Source of the DNA: Streptomyces flavofungini
GTDB taxonomy: Bacteria; Actinomycetota; Actinomycetes; Streptomycetales; Streptomycetaceae
NCBI RefSeq assembly: GCF_014650815.1
Contig: NZ_BMVR01000002.1
Coordinates: 372,001-436,000 of the forward strand
Reading direction: 5' to 3'
Length of the DNA stretch: 64,000 nt
Shown here in pieces: positions 33,805-42,266 of this stretch. The notes beneath the pieces were generated by a model. The model did not search any database. It was not told the origin of the DNA and saw only the letters and a program-made list of their open reading frames with translations. The position numbers and the translations under genes were made by a program. Within the stretch, counting starts at the first letter, position 1, and every line of letters starts with the position of its first letter.

Positions 33805-34560
33805 TCAGGTCCAGACGTTGCCCTGGTTCTGCCCCCGGGCGCCCTGCTGTCCCATGCCGAACTGGGCCCGCGCGCCCTGGCCGATGTTGGCGTGCTGCGG
33901 CGGCAGCATCTCGCTGGGCTGGACGAGGGCGTAACCCTGCCCCATAAAGCTGAGCTCCCAGCCCTCGCCGGTGTTGCCGCGCCGCCGCCACACGCCCGAG
34001 GAGTGCGTCTGGGCCTGCATCTGCACCCGCAGGCCGTTGGACCAGGCGACGATCGCGTCGGCGTCGGCGTTGACGTACCGGTCCGGGGTGACCTGGAGCA
34101 TCAGCGGCTGGCCCGACGTCATCAGGGCGACCTTGCCGCGCCCGGTGATGTTGAGCTGGTACTTCCCGGAGCCGGAGATGCCGTACTGGCTGTCCACGGC
34201 GATGACCTGGTGGGTGAGGGACGAGTCCATGGCGAGGACATAGGCGCTGTCCACCGTCAGGCCGTCCTGGTCCACGTCCACCAGGTGGATGTACTGAGCG
34301 AGGTTCGCGAGGTAGACGGTGCCCTGCCCGTGGCAGCGCATCAGGTCCAGGCCCTCGCCGGTGTGCGCGCGGGCACGCTGCTGGCCCCGGCTCTGGAACT
34401 CGGCGTCGAACTCGATGAGCCCCTGGTAGGCGACCATCGAGCCCTTGCGGGCGAGCACGTCGTCGTGGCCTTCGAGGGCGACCCGCAGGAGCTGCGGGTT
34501 CTGGACGGAGTAGCGCTCCTGAGTCTGTTGCTCAGCGTGCGCGAAAAGCGAGCTCTGCAT
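33805..34560 (-). CDS. AIM24-family protein (first of three)
   Basis: 251 aa AIM24/TRAP-like beta-rich domain (recurring GxxxxY/W strands, for example LDLMRCHGQGTVYLANLAQYIHLVDV and GISGSGKYQLNITGRGKVALM). The C-terminal ~30 residues are Gly/Gln-rich (GQGARAQFGMGQQGARGQNQGN). GGGGAG precedes the ATG at 34560. Last gene of a minus-strand run with two related genes. The biochemical role of AIM24 domains in bacteria is unknown. A strong terminator follows. Confidence 0.85.
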   Translation of the reverse strand: MQSSLFAHAEQQTQERYSVQNPQLLRVALEGHDDVLARKGSMVAYQGLIEFDAEFQSRGQQRARAHTGEGLDLMRCHGQGTVYLANLAQYIHLVDVDQDGLTVDSAYVLAMDSSLTHQVIAVDSQYGISGSGKYQLNITGRGKVALMTSGQPLMLQVTPDRYVNADADAIVAWSNGLRVQMQAQTHSSGVWRRRGNTGEGWELSFMGQGYALVQPSEMLPPQHANIGQGARAQFGMGQQGARGQNQGNVWT

Positions 34561-34576
34561 GGTGTGTTGCTCCCCC

Positions 34577-35257
34577 TCAGCTCCGGATCCGGAGGCGGTC
34601 GGTGCTGTCCTCACTGGGCTGTACGACGACGATGCCCTCGCCGGAGAAGCCCATCTGGTAGGCCTCGCCGCTGCCGCGCCCGATCAGGGAGCCGGCCCTG
34701 AAGCTGCGCTTGCCCTTCACCTTCAGGTTCGGCGACCAGGCGATCAGCGCGTCCGGGTCCACGTACGTCTCGTCCTCGCCGCGGCCGCAGTCGACGACGA
34801 TCGGCGTGCCGCGGGAGGTCAGCGCCACCCAGCCCTGACCGGAGACCTTGATGTTCCACAGGCCCTGCCCGGCGAACTTCGCCAGGCCCTTGACCCGCTC
34901 GACACCCCACTGGAGGCTCGCGTCGAAGGCGAGCAGGTTGGTGCCGTTCACGGAGAGCGAGTCGCCCGCCAGGTTGATGATGACGACATCGGCTCCGTAG
35001 TCGGCGAGGTACAGCAGGCCGTCTCCGGAGCACTTCATCAGGGGGGCGCCCTCGCCGGTGATCCAGTCGCGCGCGATCTGGCGGACGGCGGGCGGGTTCG
35101 GCTCGTACTGCACGAAGCCTTCGTAGGCGACCATCGACCCCACGCGCGCGAGGAGGTCGTTCCCGGTCTGCATGGCGACCTTGACCATGTGGTGGCCGTG
35201 GTTCTCCATGCGGGCGGCGACGGGTGCCGGGGCAAAGCCCGCAAGTTGCTGGTTCAT
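34577..35257 (-). CDS. AIM24-family protein (second of three)
   Basis: 226 aa, the same beta-rich domain as its neighbours (APLMKCSGDGLLYLADYGADVVIINLAGDSLSVNG, GLWNIKVSGQGWVALTSRGTPIVVDC). It ends RLRIRS without the Gly/Gln tail of the downstream paralogue. GGGAG lies seven bases before the ATG. It starts 11 nt after the TerD-AIM24 gene and ends 16 nt before the next, so the three form one operon. The paralogues are clearly diverged (different loop lengths), so this is an old duplication. Confidence 0.85.
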   Translation of the reverse strand: MNQQLAGFAPAPVAARMENHGHHMVKVAMQTGNDLLARVGSMVAYEGFVQYEPNPPAVRQIARDWITGEGAPLMKCSGDGLLYLADYGADVVIINLAGDSLSVNGTNLLAFDASLQWGVERVKGLAKFAGQGLWNIKVSGQGWVALTSRGTPIVVDCGRGEDETYVDPDALIAWSPNLKVKGKRSFRAGSLIGRGSGEAYQMGFSGEGIVVVQPSEDSTDRLRIRS

Positions 35258-35268
35258 GACGGGCTCCC

Positions 35269-37032
35269 TCAGACCTCGAACGGCTGGACGACGATGAAAT
35301 TGCCGGGCGCGCCACGGAACTGGAGGTTCACGCTCTCCCCCGTGGAGCCCGCGGAGGCGTTGCCGCGCAGCCTGACCTGGCTGGAGACGATCGCCTGCGC
35401 GGCGGCCGACCAGGCGACGACGGCGTGGCAGTCGGCGAACGTCGTCGGCGTGACCGGCAGCACCACGGGCATGCCGTGCGTCTTCACGACGACCGTGCCG
35501 GTCCCCTGGAACTGCATGACGAACAGCGCGCCACCGGGAATCCCGTGGCCCTCGATGCGTCGCACCTCGTGCTGCAGCGTCTCGTCGAAGGCGAGGACGT
35601 TCTCCGCGGAGACGCAGATCGCGTCGCCCTGGAGCTCGACGGGGTGCAGGTGAGTGCCTTCCTCCGCGAGGAAGACCTGGCCGCGCCCGGAGCAGCGCAT
35701 GAGCTGCATCTCCTGGCCGGTCGCGTTGCCGACGATGCGGCCCTGGAAGCCCGCGCCCTTGTAGCCGAACTCGACCTTGCCCTGGTACAGGACCATGCTG
35801 CCCTGGCGGGCGAGCACCGGCTGGCCGCCGACGCCGAGGTCGACGCGGATCAGCTTCTCGTTCTGCTGCGTCCAGCGCTGTCCCGTGCCCGCCTCGCGGT
35901 ACTTCTGGAGGGCCGCGGCCACACCGGCGGTCTGCGGGGCGCCCTGCGGGGCTCCGCCGGGGGCGGCCTGGCCGAACGGGGCGGGCGCCTGGCCGGGGAT
36001 CTGGCCGGGCATCGGGACCTGCGGCGGCTGACCGTAGCCGGGCGGCGCGGGCGCGGCGGCCTGCTGGCCGTACCCGGGCGGCAGGGGTGCCGCGGGCTGC
36101 TGCTGGTCGTAGCCGGGCGGGGGCGGTGCCGACGGCTGGCCGTAGCCGGGCGGCAGCGGTGCGGACGGCTGCTGGCCGTAGCCCGGCGGCGGGGGCGGTG
36201 TCTGGCCGGGCTGGCCGTAGGGCTGGCCCTGGGGCTGCGCGCCCGGCTGGTTGAGCGGCGCGACGATGGTCTGCGCGGCATGCACCGAGGGGTCGGGGGC
36301 CGGGGCGGGCGGCGGCGTGGCGGCCGGGGGCGCGAACTGCTGGGCGGGTGTGGGGGCGGGGGCCGGAACCGGAGCCGGGGGCGGCGTGGCGGGACCGGCG
36401 GGCGCGCCGAACACGGGGGGTGCCGCGGCCGCGGGAGGCGCCGCCGCACCGGCGGGCGGCGCGAAGCCGGGGGCCGCCTGCGGCTCGGGCGCCACGGGCT
36501 CCTCCTCGGCGACCTCGCCGCCGAAGTTCCTGATCAGCGCGTCCAGGCCGCCGTCGAAGCCCTGCCCGATCGCGGCGAAGCGCCACACGTCCTTCAGATA
36601 GAAGTCGCCGAGCATCAGGGCGCGCTCGGTGGAGAACTCCGAGCCGTTGAACGCGTACCGGGCCACTTCCTCGCCGCCGGCCACGATCCGGATGTACCCG
36701 GAGGCGAGCTGCGACATCTGCCCGGCGCCGTCGATCGCCGCGGTGAACGACAGCTTCTGGATCTGCGGCGGGATCCGGTCCAGCGTGATGCGGAAGGACT
36801 CGTCGTCACCGGCCTGGGCGCCCAGGAGCTGAAGCGACTCCTCCGGAGACTTCGGCTGGTTGAAGAAGATGAAGAAACGGTCGTCCGACAGCCGCTCACT
36901 CGCGTCGAGGCCGAAGCAGCTGATGTCGAAGGTCACCCCGGGGGCAGCGATGTGCACGCCTACGTACAGATCGGTCCCCGCAGTGAGGTCACTGATCTTG
37001 GCCTTGTGGCCGCGTTGGAATTCCCTGGCCAT
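35269..37032 (-). CDS. TerD-AIM24 fusion protein
   Basis: 587 aa with three parts. Residues 1-175 form a TerD/tellurium-resistance-type domain (MAREFQRGHKAKISDLTAGTDL, DDRFFIFFNQPKSPEESL, GDDESFRITLDRIPPQIQKLSFTAAIDG); the acidic DD/GDDE segments are the likely calcium ligands. Residues about 190-370 are a long Pro/Ala/Gly/Gln linker with at least five PPGYGQ-like repeats. The last ~200 residues are an AIM24 domain related to the two downstream genes (MQLMRCSGRGQVFLAEEGTHLHPVEL). The ATG at 37032 is chosen from the TerD family start. It heads the three-gene operon. TerD proteins act in stress responses and envelope-associated complexes; the fusion suggests that AIM24 proteins work in the same complex. 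Confidence 0.87.
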   Translation of the reverse strand: MAREFQRGHKAKISDLTAGTDLYVGVHIAAPGVTFDISCFGLDASERLSDDRFFIFFNQPKSPEESLQLLGAQAGDDESFRITLDRIPPQIQKLSFTAAIDGAGQMSQLASGYIRIVAGGEEVARYAFNGSEFSTERALMLGDFYLKDVWRFAAIGQGFDGGLDALIRNFGGEVAEEEPVAPEPQAAPGFAPPAGAAAPPAAAAPPVFGAPAGPATPPPAPVPAPAPTPAQQFAPPAATPPPAPAPDPSVHAAQTIVAPLNQPGAQPQGQPYGQPGQTPPPPPGYGQQPSAPLPPGYGQPSAPPPPGYDQQQPAAPLPPGYGQQAAAPAPPGYGQPPQVPMPGQIPGQAPAPFGQAAPGGAPQGAPQTAGVAAALQKYREAGTGQRWTQQNEKLIRVDLGVGGQPVLARQGSMVLYQGKVEFGYKGAGFQGRIVGNATGQEMQLMRCSGRGQVFLAEEGTHLHPVELQGDAICVSAENVLAFDETLQHEVRRIEGHGIPGGALFVMQFQGTGTVVVKTHGMPVVLPVTPTTFADCHAVVAWSAAAQAIVSSQVRLRGNASAGSTGESVNLQFRGAPGNFIVVQPFEV

Positions 37033-37146
37033 ACGTAACGACCGTCCCCCATCCCGAGTGGTTGCGTCGCGCCAGGCTAACCGCTCCGTCCGACAGTGGA
37101 CGACGTCGGTACAGACCCGGTACACAACCGGCGCACCAGGCGCCCC

Positions 37147-37740
37147 TCACTCCTCCCGGGCGGCCGGAAGATGCGGCAGCCGGTCCGCCGCGACCACCCC
37201 TTCGAGGTAGCCCCGGGCCCGCTCGGTACGCGGATACGCGTCGAGGAGGCGCCAGAACCGGGGCCCGTGCCCCGGCACGAGGAGGTGCGCCAGCTCATGG
37301 AGCAGTACGTAGTCCACCACGTACTCGGGCATGCCCTGCAGCCGGTGGGAGAGCCGGATGCTGCCCTCCGACGGGGTGCACGAGCCCCACCGGGTGTTCT
37401 GATTCGTCACCCAGCGCACGGACGAAGGCCGGGCCCGGCCTTCGAAGAACTGCTCGGACAGCCGCTGGGCCCGCTCGGACAGCTCGCTGTCGCCCAGCAC
37501 CCGCTTGCTCTCCTGCGCCGCCAGCTTGTCCAGCATGACGCCCACCCAGCGCTGCTCCTCCGCCTCGGACATCCGGGCGGGGATGAGGACGACGGTCCGG
37601 TCGCCCTCCCGGTACGCCGAGACCGTTCTGCGGCGGCGGGCGCTCCTTCGCACCTCGACCGCGCTCGCCGCCGAGCCGGATGACGGCGGGCTGGTCGCGC
37701 TGCGCTGTGGGCTTCCGCGGTGCAGTGGGTCGGCGGGCAC
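37147..37740 (-). CDS. YgjP/WLM-type zinc metallopeptidase
   Basis: 197 aa. The zinc site is HELAHLLVPGHGPRFW (HExxH plus a downstream His), and the upstream RWGSCTP motif is typical of the YgjP (DUF45/M48-like) family. The first ~40 residues are Ser/Arg-rich and poorly conserved; the GTG at 37740 lacks a strong ribosome-binding site, so a later start is possible. Divergent from the ThiF-like gene; the shared intergenic region contains a DnaA-box-bearing repeat. Confidence 0.87.
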   Translation of the reverse strand: MPADPLHRGSPQRSATSPPSSGSAASAVEVRRSARRRRTVSAYREGDRTVVLIPARMSEAEEQRWVGVMLDKLAAQESKRVLGDSELSERAQRLSEQFFEGRARPSSVRWVTNQNTRWGSCTPSEGSIRLSHRLQGMPEYVVDYVLLHELAHLLVPGHGPRFWRLLDAYPRTERARGYLEGVVAADRLPHLPAAREE

Positions 37741-37817
37741 GCCACGACGTTACCCGCTTGGCGTGGGGGAAGTCCCGCCTCCGGGACGGTTCGGTCCCGA
37801 TCCACTCCCCATGCGCT

Positions 37818-37856
37818 GCATTAGTACGACAAGTACTCACCGCCTGTGGACAACCG
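37818..37856. repeat. Two-part intergenic repeat with a DnaA-box 9-mer, copy 1
   Basis: GCATTAGTACGAC (37818-37830), 12 nt, CCTGTGGACAACCG (37843-37856). The same two blocks in inverted orientation with the same 12-nt spacing occur at 45033-45071. The second block contains TGTGGACAA (37845-37853), the complement of the DnaA box TTGTCCACA. It lies between the divergent YgjP-type and ThiF-like genes. Confidence 0.9.
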
Positions 37857-37948
37857 AGCGCACGCCCGGGTCCGGCCGGGCATTCTGGCATTCGAGCGGC
37901 AGGACGGCGGCGAGCACGGCGTCCGGCCGGACCGACGGGGGGCCGACC

Positions 37949-39085
37949 ATGCATCCGATCCTGAAGCCGAGCCTGCGCCGAGGCTGGCGCGATCTGAATA
38001 CCGTCCAGTTCGGGGCGACACGGGCCCACGCCCGGGTCCTCGGCCCCGTCGACACGGCGACGGGAAGTTTCCTCACCCTCCTCGACGGCACCCGCGGGCT
38101 GCCTCTGCTGCGCGAGGAGGCACAGAAGATAGGGCTGCCGGACGGCCATGTGGACCGGCTCCTGCAGCGGCTGGCCCGGGCCGGACTGCTCGACGACGCG
38201 ACGGGCGGGGGCCCGGCGGCCGACGCCCTGCGTGCCCGCACGGATGTCATGGACCGGCTGCGCCCCGACCTCGCCGCGCTGTCGGCCGTCACCCCGGAGC
38301 CGAACCAGGGCATCCGCACGATGGCCGCGCGCCGGGCCACCCGCGTGCGCGTCAAGGGCGGCGGCCGGGTGGGCGCGGTCATCGCCTCGGTCCTGTCCGG
38401 GGCCGGGGTCGGCGAGGTCGACGTGATGGACGGCGGCTGCGTCGAGCCGTGGGACGTCGCCCCCGGCGGGCTGCCACCGGACTCCGTGGGACAGCGCAGG
38501 GACGCCGCCGCGAGAACGGCCGCCCGGCGCGCGGCTCCCGGCCGCCCGCCCCGCCATCCCGAGGACCGGGGTGACGGTGAGCGCGCCTGGTCCCTGGTCG
38601 TCCTCGCCCCGCGCGACGGCCTGGACGCCTTCGCCCCCGACCCGGCCGCCGCCGAGCCCCTGATCGCCGCGGGGACCCCGCATCTGTACGCCGGAGTGAT
38701 CGAGGGCACCGGCGTGGTCGGCCCTCTGGTCCTGCCCGGCACGACCGCCTGCGCGGGCTGCCTCGCCCTGGACCGCGCCGACGCGGACGCGGCCTGGCCG
38801 CGGATGCTGGCCCAGTGGCGCTCGGGCCGTCGCCGTCAGATCCCGGCCTGCGACCTGGCCCTCGCGGCGGCGGTCTCCGGACTCGCCGCCGCGCACGCCC
38901 TGGCCTTTCTGGACGGGGCCGAGCCGGCGCTCGCGGGGCTGCGCTGGGAGGCGTCGACGCCCGGCTTCGACTGGCGCAGGCACCGCGTGCGGGCCCATGG
39001 TTCCTGCCCTTGTGGGGCGAGTGAGCAAGTAAAGGGGGAGCACACCTCCGTGGATCGGGAGCCGCACGAGACAATGGCCGAGTAA
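37949..39085 (+). CDS. ThiF/E1-like protein related to TOMM leader-binding (cyclodehydratase C) proteins
   Basis: 378 aa. The N-terminal ~95 residues (MHPILKPSLRRGWRDLNTVQFG and following) resemble the peptide-clamp region of TOMM cyclodehydratase C proteins. A ThiF/E1-like Rossmann domain follows (VRVKGGGRVGAVIASVLSGAGVGEVDVMDGG), but the ATP-binding Asn/Arg residues after the second strand are not evident (VEPWDVAPGGLPPDSVGQR). A zinc site is predicted from CAGC and SCPCG. These features suggest a non-adenylating E1 homologue. No precursor peptide or YcaO gene lies nearby. A gene of this type is part of the conserved actinobacterial neighbourhood next to the ABC1 kinase and wblC. Function unknown. 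Confidence 0.78.
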   Translation: MHPILKPSLRRGWRDLNTVQFGATRAHARVLGPVDTATGSFLTLLDGTRGLPLLREEAQKIGLPDGHVDRLLQRLARAGLLDDATGGGPAADALRARTDVMDRLRPDLAALSAVTPEPNQGIRTMAARRATRVRVKGGGRVGAVIASVLSGAGVGEVDVMDGGCVEPWDVAPGGLPPDSVGQRRDAAARTAARRAAPGRPPRHPEDRGDGERAWSLVVLAPRDGLDAFAPDPAAAEPLIAAGTPHLYAGVIEGTGVVGPLVLPGTTACAGCLALDRADADAAWPRMLAQWRSGRRRQIPACDLALAAAVSGLAAAHALAFLDGAEPALAGLRWEASTPGFDWRRHRVRAHGSCPCGASEQVKGEHTSVDREPHETMAE

Positions 39086-39126
39086 CCGCCTGAAAGGGCG
39101 CGGCTGTCTGGGATTTGGAGGGGCGC

Positions 39127-40524
39127 ATGTCTGATCTTCCCCGGAAGGCGGTCACCCGTACCGCCAAGCTGGCCGCGCTGCCGCTCGGCTTCGCCGGGCG
39201 GGCGACCTGGGGGCTCGGCAAACGCATCGGCGGCAAGTCGGCGGAGATCGTCGGCCGTGAGCTGCAACAGCGCACGGCGGAGCAACTGTTCAAGGTCCTC
39301 GGCGAGCTGAAGGGCGGCGCCATGAAGTTCGGGCAGGCGCTGTCCGTCTTCGAGTCGGCGCTCCCGGAAGAGGTGGCGGGGCCCTATCGGGCGGCGCTGA
39401 CGAAGCTTCAGGAAGCGGCACCGCCGATGCCGACGCGCACCGTGCACGCGGTCCTCGCGGAGCGGCTCGGCCCGGACTGGCGCGAGCGCTTCCAGGAGTT
39501 CGAGGACAAGCCCGCGGCGGCGGCCTCGATCGGCCAGGTGCACCGGGCGGTGTGGGAGGACGGGCGTGACGTCGCGGTGAAGGTGCAGTATCCGGGCGCG
39601 GGCGAGGCGCTGCTCTCGGACCTGAACCAACTGAGCCGCTTCGCCCGGGTCCTGGGCCCGCTGATCCCGGGCATGGACATCAAGCCGCTCATCGCCGAGC
39701 TGCGCGACCGTGTCTCCGAGGAGTTGGACTACGGCCTGGAGGCACAGGCCCAGCGGGCCCACGCCGAGGAGTTCGCGGACGACCCGGATGTCGTGGTGCC
39801 GGACGTGGTGCACCAGAGCGAGCAGGTCCTGGTGACGGAGTGGATGGACGGGGTGCCGCTGTCGGAGGTGATCGCGGAGGGGACGCAGCAGCAGAAGAAC
39901 CGCGCGGGCCAGCTCCTGACGCGCTTCCTCTTCTCCGGCCCGGCCCGCACGGGCCTGCTGCACGCCGACCCGCACCCGGGCAACTTCCGTCTGCTGCCCG
40001 GCGAGAAGGGCGAATGGCGGCTCGGGGTCCTGGACTTCGGCACGGTGGACCGGCTGCCCGGCGGGCTTCCCCCGACGATCGGCGACTCGCTGCGGATGAC
40101 CGTCGAGGGCGAGGCGGACGCGGTCTACGAAATGCTGTGCGAGGAGAACTTCGTCAAGGAGACCGTCGACCTGGAGCCGGAGGCCGTCCTCGACTATCTG
40201 CTGCCGATCATCGAGCCCGCGGTGGCGGAGGAGTTCACCTTCACCCGCGGCTGGATGCGCAGCCAGGCGGCCCGAGTGGCCGACCCCCGCTCCCCCGCCC
40301 ACCAGTTGGGCAAGCGGCTGAACCTCCCCCCGTCGTACCTCCTGATCCACCGCGTGACGCTCAGCACCATCGGCGTCCTGTGTCAGCTCGGCGCGACGGT
40401 GCGGATGCGGGAGGAACTGGAGGAGTGGCTGCCGGGGTTCGTCGTGCGGGAGGGCGAGGAGAAGGCCGACTCGACGGAGGGCCTGGAGGACGACGGCTTG
40501 GCGGAAGCGGCGGCGGAGGCGTGA
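39127..40524 (+). CDS. ABC1/UbiB-family atypical kinase
   Basis: 465 aa. Features of the ABC1 (AarF/UbiB) family are visible in order: the KxGQ motif as MKFGQALS, the alanine-rich loop AAAASIGQVH in place of the glycine-rich loop, VAVKVQYPG (ATP lysine), LLHADPHPGN (catalytic loop) and VLDFGTVDRL (metal-binding DFG). Bacterial members support isoprenoid-quinone metabolism or membrane lipid homeostasis as ATPases. GGAGG precedes the ATG at 39127. The stop overlaps the next Nudix gene (GTGA). In mycobacteria the orthologous gene lies next to whiB7, as here. Confidence 0.92.
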   Translation: MSDLPRKAVTRTAKLAALPLGFAGRATWGLGKRIGGKSAEIVGRELQQRTAEQLFKVLGELKGGAMKFGQALSVFESALPEEVAGPYRAALTKLQEAAPPMPTRTVHAVLAERLGPDWRERFQEFEDKPAAAASIGQVHRAVWEDGRDVAVKVQYPGAGEALLSDLNQLSRFARVLGPLIPGMDIKPLIAELRDRVSEELDYGLEAQAQRAHAEEFADDPDVVVPDVVHQSEQVLVTEWMDGVPLSEVIAEGTQQQKNRAGQLLTRFLFSGPARTGLLHADPHPGNFRLLPGEKGEWRLGVLDFGTVDRLPGGLPPTIGDSLRMTVEGEADAVYEMLCEENFVKETVDLEPEAVLDYLLPIIEPAVAEEFTFTRGWMRSQAARVADPRSPAHQLGKRLNLPPSYLLIHRVTLSTIGVLCQLGATVRMREELEEWLPGFVVREGEEKADSTEGLEDDGLAEAAAEA

Positions 40525-41030
40525 CCGTGCGGAGAACACCCCGGCGCGCGGCCCGGGTTGCGGTGATCGCCCCGGACGACGCGGTCTTCCTCTTCGGGTA
40601 CGACAACGAGGAAGTGGGCGTCCACTGGGCCATGCCCGGCGGCGGCCTGGGTCCGGACGAGGCGCCGCGGGCGGGGGTGCTGCGCGAACTGCGCGAGGAG
40701 ACCGGCTGGACGGACGTGCGGCCGGGAGCCCTGCTGTGCACGTGGGAACACGACTTCACCCGTGCGGGGGTGCCGGTGCGTCAGCACGAGCACATCTATC
40801 TGGCCCGCGGACCACGACGCGCACCCACGAGTGAGGCCGCGGCAGCACACGCCGAGGACGGCATCCTGCGCTGGCGCTGGTGGACGCCGCAGGAGCTGGC
40901 CGACGCCGCCGAGCCGATGTGGCCGCCGCAGCTCCCGGAGCTGCTGGGCGCGGTGCGCGCCGCGGGCGGTGCGGTCCCGGCGGCCGTCGACCTCGGGTAC
41001 ATGCCCAACACGGCGGCCTGCCAGGGGTGA
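40521..41030 (+). CDS. Nudix hydrolase
   Basis: 169 aa. Nudix box GGGLGPDEAPRAGVLRELREETGW with all metal ligands. The protein begins directly at the fold (VAVIAPDDAVFLFGYDNEEVGVHWAMPGG). The C-terminal part WRWWTPQELADAAEPMWPPQLPELL is typical of the small nucleotide/ADP-ribose-type enzymes, but the substrate is unknown. The GTG at 40521 overlaps the kinase stop by 4 nt; a GTG two codons later is also possible. Confidence 0.9.
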   Translation: MTVRRTPRRAARVAVIAPDDAVFLFGYDNEEVGVHWAMPGGGLGPDEAPRAGVLRELREETGWTDVRPGALLCTWEHDFTRAGVPVRQHEHIYLARGPRRAPTSEAAAAHAEDGILRWRWWTPQELADAAEPMWPPQLPELLGAVRAAGGAVPAAVDLGYMPNTAACQG

Positions 41031-41052
41031 CATCGGGCAGGCCGGGGACGGC

Positions 41053-41268
41053 TCACCACCAGGCGGAGTCGAGGCGACCCTCGATCGCACGGATGTTGTC
41101 CCGGGAGCAGGCGTCGCAGAAGTAGCGCCGGGCGCCGTTCTCCACGGAGCAGATCCAGGTGGGGGGCCGGCCGTCGGCGACCGTGCCGCAGCGGGAGCAC
41201 ACGACGTTCTCGGTGTCGCTCTTGACGTCGTACTGGGCATCCGCAGGTTCAGGAGGCTGCTGGTCCAC
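41053..41268 (-). CDS. Small zinc-ribbon-like protein
   Basis: 71 aa. Two CxxC pairs, VVCSRCGTVADG and YFCDACSRDN, separated by about 25 residues including TWICSVENGARR, make a likely zinc-binding ribbon. The C-terminus reads IRAIEGRLDSAWW. No membrane segment. The protein is conserved in streptomycetes without an assigned function. It lies downstream of the wblC operon terminator, so it has its own promoter. Confidence 0.82.
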   Translation of the reverse strand: MDQQPPEPADAQYDVKSDTENVVCSRCGTVADGRPPTWICSVENGARRYFCDACSRDNIRAIEGRLDSAWW

Positions 41269-41314
41269 GCGGTGAGCCTATCGCCGCCGCCGGAGGATCG
41301 GTGGGCACAACGCA

Positions 41315-41350
41315 CCGCGGGGGCCGGTCCGTTCGGACCGGCCCCCGCGG
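41315..41350 (-). terminator. Terminator of the wblC operon
   Basis: Perfect 16-bp stem, 41315-41330 with 41335-41350, with a GTTC loop, 56 nt past the end of the gene downstream of wblC. Confidence 0.88.
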
Positions 41351-41405
41351 GGTTACTTCCGTGAAGCTCACCGGGAGCTTCGGCTGTGCCTGTGGGCTCG
41401 TGGAA

Positions 41406-41729
41406 CTACTGCATGACCGCGATGGCGAGGGCACGCCTGGCGCGCAGGGACGCGCGCTCGGCGCGGCGCTGCATGCGGCGGGCCGCGATCAGGCGGGCGG
41501 CCGGGCGGTGCTGCTCGGCCTCACGCAGGCGTTCGTGCATATGCGCACGGGCCAGGGCTTCTGGGATGAGTTGCATTTCGCGGGTCCTGTTCTGGCGCGA
41601 GCCGGTCGCGCCGGTGGTGGAGAAGTCTGAGATGGCGGAGCCACTGGGCTCGCTGGTGGGTGCCTTCATCGGGGCCTGCTTCTTGGGGTCGTGCGTCACG
41701 GGGCGATCGATGGTTCCGGCGGTACTCAT
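41406..41729 (-). CDS. Conserved hypothetical protein translated with wblC
   Basis: 107 aa. The ATG overlaps the wblC stop (ATGA, 41729-41726). The N-terminal half is polar and Ser/Thr-rich; the C-terminal half is a long, strongly basic amphipathic helix (LIPEALARAHMHERLREAEQHRPAARLIAARRMQRRAERASLRARRALAIAVM). The composition suggests RNA, ribosome or membrane binding, which is inference. Conserved at this place in Streptomyces. Being in the same transcript, it should be induced by the same antibiotics as wblC. Confidence 0.8.
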   Translation of the reverse strand: MSTAGTIDRPVTHDPKKQAPMKAPTSEPSGSAISDFSTTGATGSRQNRTREMQLIPEALARAHMHERLREAEQHRPAARLIAARRMQRRAERASLRARRALAIAVMQ

Positions 41730-42094
41730 GCCACGACCGGGTTCTTCCGCGGACGGCCACGCGGCCGCTTGCGGGCCACGACCACACCCTGGACGAACAG
41801 CTCGCCGCCCCAGACGCCCCACGGCTCACGCCGCTCCTTGGCGCCGGCCAGGCAGGCCTCCATCAGCGGGCAGGTACGGCAGAGGGACTTGGCGTACTCG
41901 ACGTCGGCCGGAGACTCGGCGAAGAAGACCTCCGGGTCATAGGCACGGCAGGGGACGGGTACGCCGAGGTTCTCGATGGCGTCGTCGAGCGCGGTGAGCG
42001 CGGTGAGGGGAGTCAAGGTCGTGTCCTCCGTGGGAACGGGCGGGGGGATCGTGTCTGAAGGCGGTACGGACGGGGCGTGCGCTTCGAGTTGCAC
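41726..42094 (-). CDS. wblC: WhiB-like regulator WblC (WhiB7 orthologue)
   Basis: 122 aa from a GTG start. Activator of intrinsic resistance to ribosome-targeting antibiotics. Iron-sulfur cysteines C49, C72, C75 and C81 (the CxxC is CRTC), the G-W turn GVWGGE (93-98) and a C-terminal AT-hook RGRPRK (112-117), the feature that distinguishes WhiB7/WblC from other WhiB proteins. The first ~45 residues are Pro/Thr-rich. The long leader upstream has a uORF and an intrinsic terminator, indicating attenuation control plus autoactivation. Co-translated with the next gene. Confidence 0.96.
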   Translation of the reverse strand: MQLEAHAPSVPPSDTIPPPVPTEDTTLTPLTALTALDDAIENLGVPVPCRAYDPEVFFAESPADVEYAKSLCRTCPLMEACLAGAKERREPWGVWGGELFVQGVVVARKRPRGRPRKNPVVA

Positions 42095-42184
42095 GGTGGT
42101 GTTTTCCTCGTCTGGTCGTGCCGGCCTGGGTCGGCCGGTTGGCGGCTGGTACCGGGTCTTGCTCAGCCCCTTCGCTCCGTCTCC

Positions 42185-42266
42185 CTGTTTTGGGGAAAAC
42201 AGAAGGGCCGCGGATCCCGGGTGGGGTTCCGCGGCCCTGAAGGCGCCGGTCTGATCGAGATCAGAC
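42185..42266 (-). promoter_or_regulatory. Attenuator in the wblC leader (terminator plus stop-codon hairpin)
   Basis: Three stems in the order of transcription. (1) GTCTGATC/GATCAGAC (42266-42259 with 42256-42249), a 2-nt loop, which contains the uORF stop codon. (2) A 10-bp terminator stem AGGGCCGCGG/CCGCGGCCCT (42238-42229 with 42213-42204) followed by TTCTGTTTT, a classical intrinsic terminator. (3) CTGTTTT/AAAACAG with a 4-nt loop (42202-42196 with 42191-42185), which would sequester the T-run. Ribosomes stalled on the uORF would change which stems form. Confidence 0.85.

Noticed and set aside
35930..36260. Repetitive DNA that could suggest a repeat array
   Set aside because: It encodes the PPGYGQ-type proline-rich linker in frame within the TerD-AIM24 gene; there are no spacers as in a CRISPR array.
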